A stretch of 5,164 nt of DNA from Actinomycetes bacterium (GTDB taxonomy: Bacteria > Actinomycetota > Acidimicrobiia > Acidimicrobiales > Microtrichaceae). The notes under the pieces are model-generated. The model did no database searches. It had not been told where the DNA came from and saw only the letters and a list, made by a program, of their open reading frames with translations. The stretch is taken from assembly GCA_023427825.1 (NCBI GenBank), contig JAEZAI010000027.1, forward strand, positions 1-5,164, written 5' to 3'. Numbering within the stretch: position 1 is the first letter of the stretch; each line of letters begins with the position of its first letter. Positions 4,672-5,164 of the stretch are shown in pieces. Made by a program: the position numbers and the translations under genes.

Positions 4672-5112
4672 ATGCCGGCCAGGAAGCAGCGCACGACCGG
4701 ACCGGCGGGCGGCCAGCCCAAGCTCCTCTCGGGCGGCAACCCGCAGATCCCCAAGGGCGACGGGAACGAGCCGGTCGAGGCCTACATCGCCGCCATGCCC
4801 GAGTGGAAGCGCCCGCTGGGCGAGCGCATCTACGAGCTGATCGTGGACACCATCCCCGACGTGGAGATGGCAGTGAAGTGGAACCAGCCGTTCTTCGGCA
4901 TGGGTGACGGCTGGTTCATGGCGTTCCGCTGCTACACGAAGTACGTCCAGCTCCAGTTCTTCCGCGGGACGTCGCTCGACCCCGAGCCGCCCAAGGCGGC
5001 GAAGCACCCCGAGGTGCGCTACCTCGACATCCACGAGGACGACGAGCTCGACGAGTCGCAGCTCGTCAGCTGGATCGAGCAGGCCGCGGCGCTCCCCGGC
5101 GAGCACGTGTAG
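4672..5112 (+). CDS. DUF1801 family protein (YdhG/YjbR-CyaY-like fold)
   Basis: Predicted 146-aa cytoplasmic protein of the DUF1801 family, which shares a fold with YdhG and, more distantly, CyaY/frataxin-like proteins; some members are described as iron-chaperone-like, but most are uncharacterised. Family-like features are the helix VEAYIAAMPEWKRPLGERIYELI (35-57), then IPDVEMAVKWNQPFFG (61-76), where the KW...P(F/Y)(F/Y) stretch is typical. After these come the strand WFMAFRCYTKYVQLQFFRG (81-99), VRYLDI (115-120) and the C-terminal helix ESQLVSWIEQAA (128-139). The first 25-30 residues are basic, then glycine/proline-rich, and look disordered. The ATG at 4672 has CGGAG at 4662-4666, 5 nt upstream. 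It is divergent from the cold-shock gene, with a 240-bp gap. No terminator is visible before the window ends. Family sure; function unknown. Confidence 0.9.
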   Translation: MPARKQRTTGPAGGQPKLLSGGNPQIPKGDGNEPVEAYIAAMPEWKRPLGERIYELIVDTIPDVEMAVKWNQPFFGMGDGWFMAFRCYTKYVQLQFFRGTSLDPEPPKAAKHPEVRYLDIHEDDELDESQLVSWIEQAAALPGEHV

Positions 5113-5164
5113 GCCGCTTCGTTCCCAGGCCCCGGTTCTGTTGCGCGATCTACGACCCAGTGGC

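Noticed and set aside
4494..5106. Minus-strand frames of 86 and 182 aa opposite the DUF1801 gene
   Set aside because: They are antisense shadows of a gene with clear family features and a ribosome site.

Overview
This 5.2-kb window is high-GC DNA from what looks like an actinobacterium. The lipoprotein style, with short alanine-rich lipobox signals on beta-propeller proteins, recalls marine or soil Acidimicrobiia (Ilumatobacter/Iamia type). That placement is an inference from protein style, not a match. There are six supportable protein genes, one gene remnant, one truncated tRNA gene and several repeat or hairpin structures.

Left part (1-2966). Bases 1-122 show no gene and no convincing terminator. 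Two predicted secreted lipoproteins are transcribed divergently from a 252-bp intergenic region. On the minus strand (123-1265) is a TolB/WD40-like (PD40) propeller with about seven blade motifs. On the plus strand (1518-2966) is an RCC1-type propeller with seven C-x9-C-[W/F]-G blades and an unrecognised four-cysteine C-terminal domain. The shared intergenic region carries two copies of the palindrome CCGATCGG, 14 bp apart, which may be an operator.

Middle part (2967-3680). Past the RCC1 stop codon is a coding-like but start-less reading frame (about 3000-3206), probably a gene remnant. It runs into two small minus-strand genes: a 59-aa protein (3501-3680, GTG start) and a 107-aa protein (3169-3492), 8 nt apart. 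The pair has the layout of a toxin-antitoxin module, but that function is inferred.

Junction (3681-4230). About 550 bp contain no convincing gene. The key feature is the 3' half of a tRNA-Ala(UGC) gene at 3847-3887, running from the anticodon loop to the discriminator base with no matching 5' half. This is what a tyrosine recombinase attachment site looks like at the far end of an element integrated into a tRNA gene. Around it are repeated TCCGCAG words, a CGGACAGATC direct repeat and a longer inverted repeat. The orientation predicts that an integrated element would lie to the left. On this reading the lipoproteins, remnant and small gene pair would be accessory DNA, and the genes to the right would be ordinary chromosome.

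Right part (4182-5112). A cold-shock protein gene (minus strand, 4231-4431) has a strong terminator hairpin just after its stop. Divergent from it is a DUF1801 family gene (4672-5112). Both look like ordinary chromosomal genes. No complete mobile element, CRISPR array or clearly new multi-gene system is visible. The best leads are the tRNA-derived junction and the small gene pair beside it.
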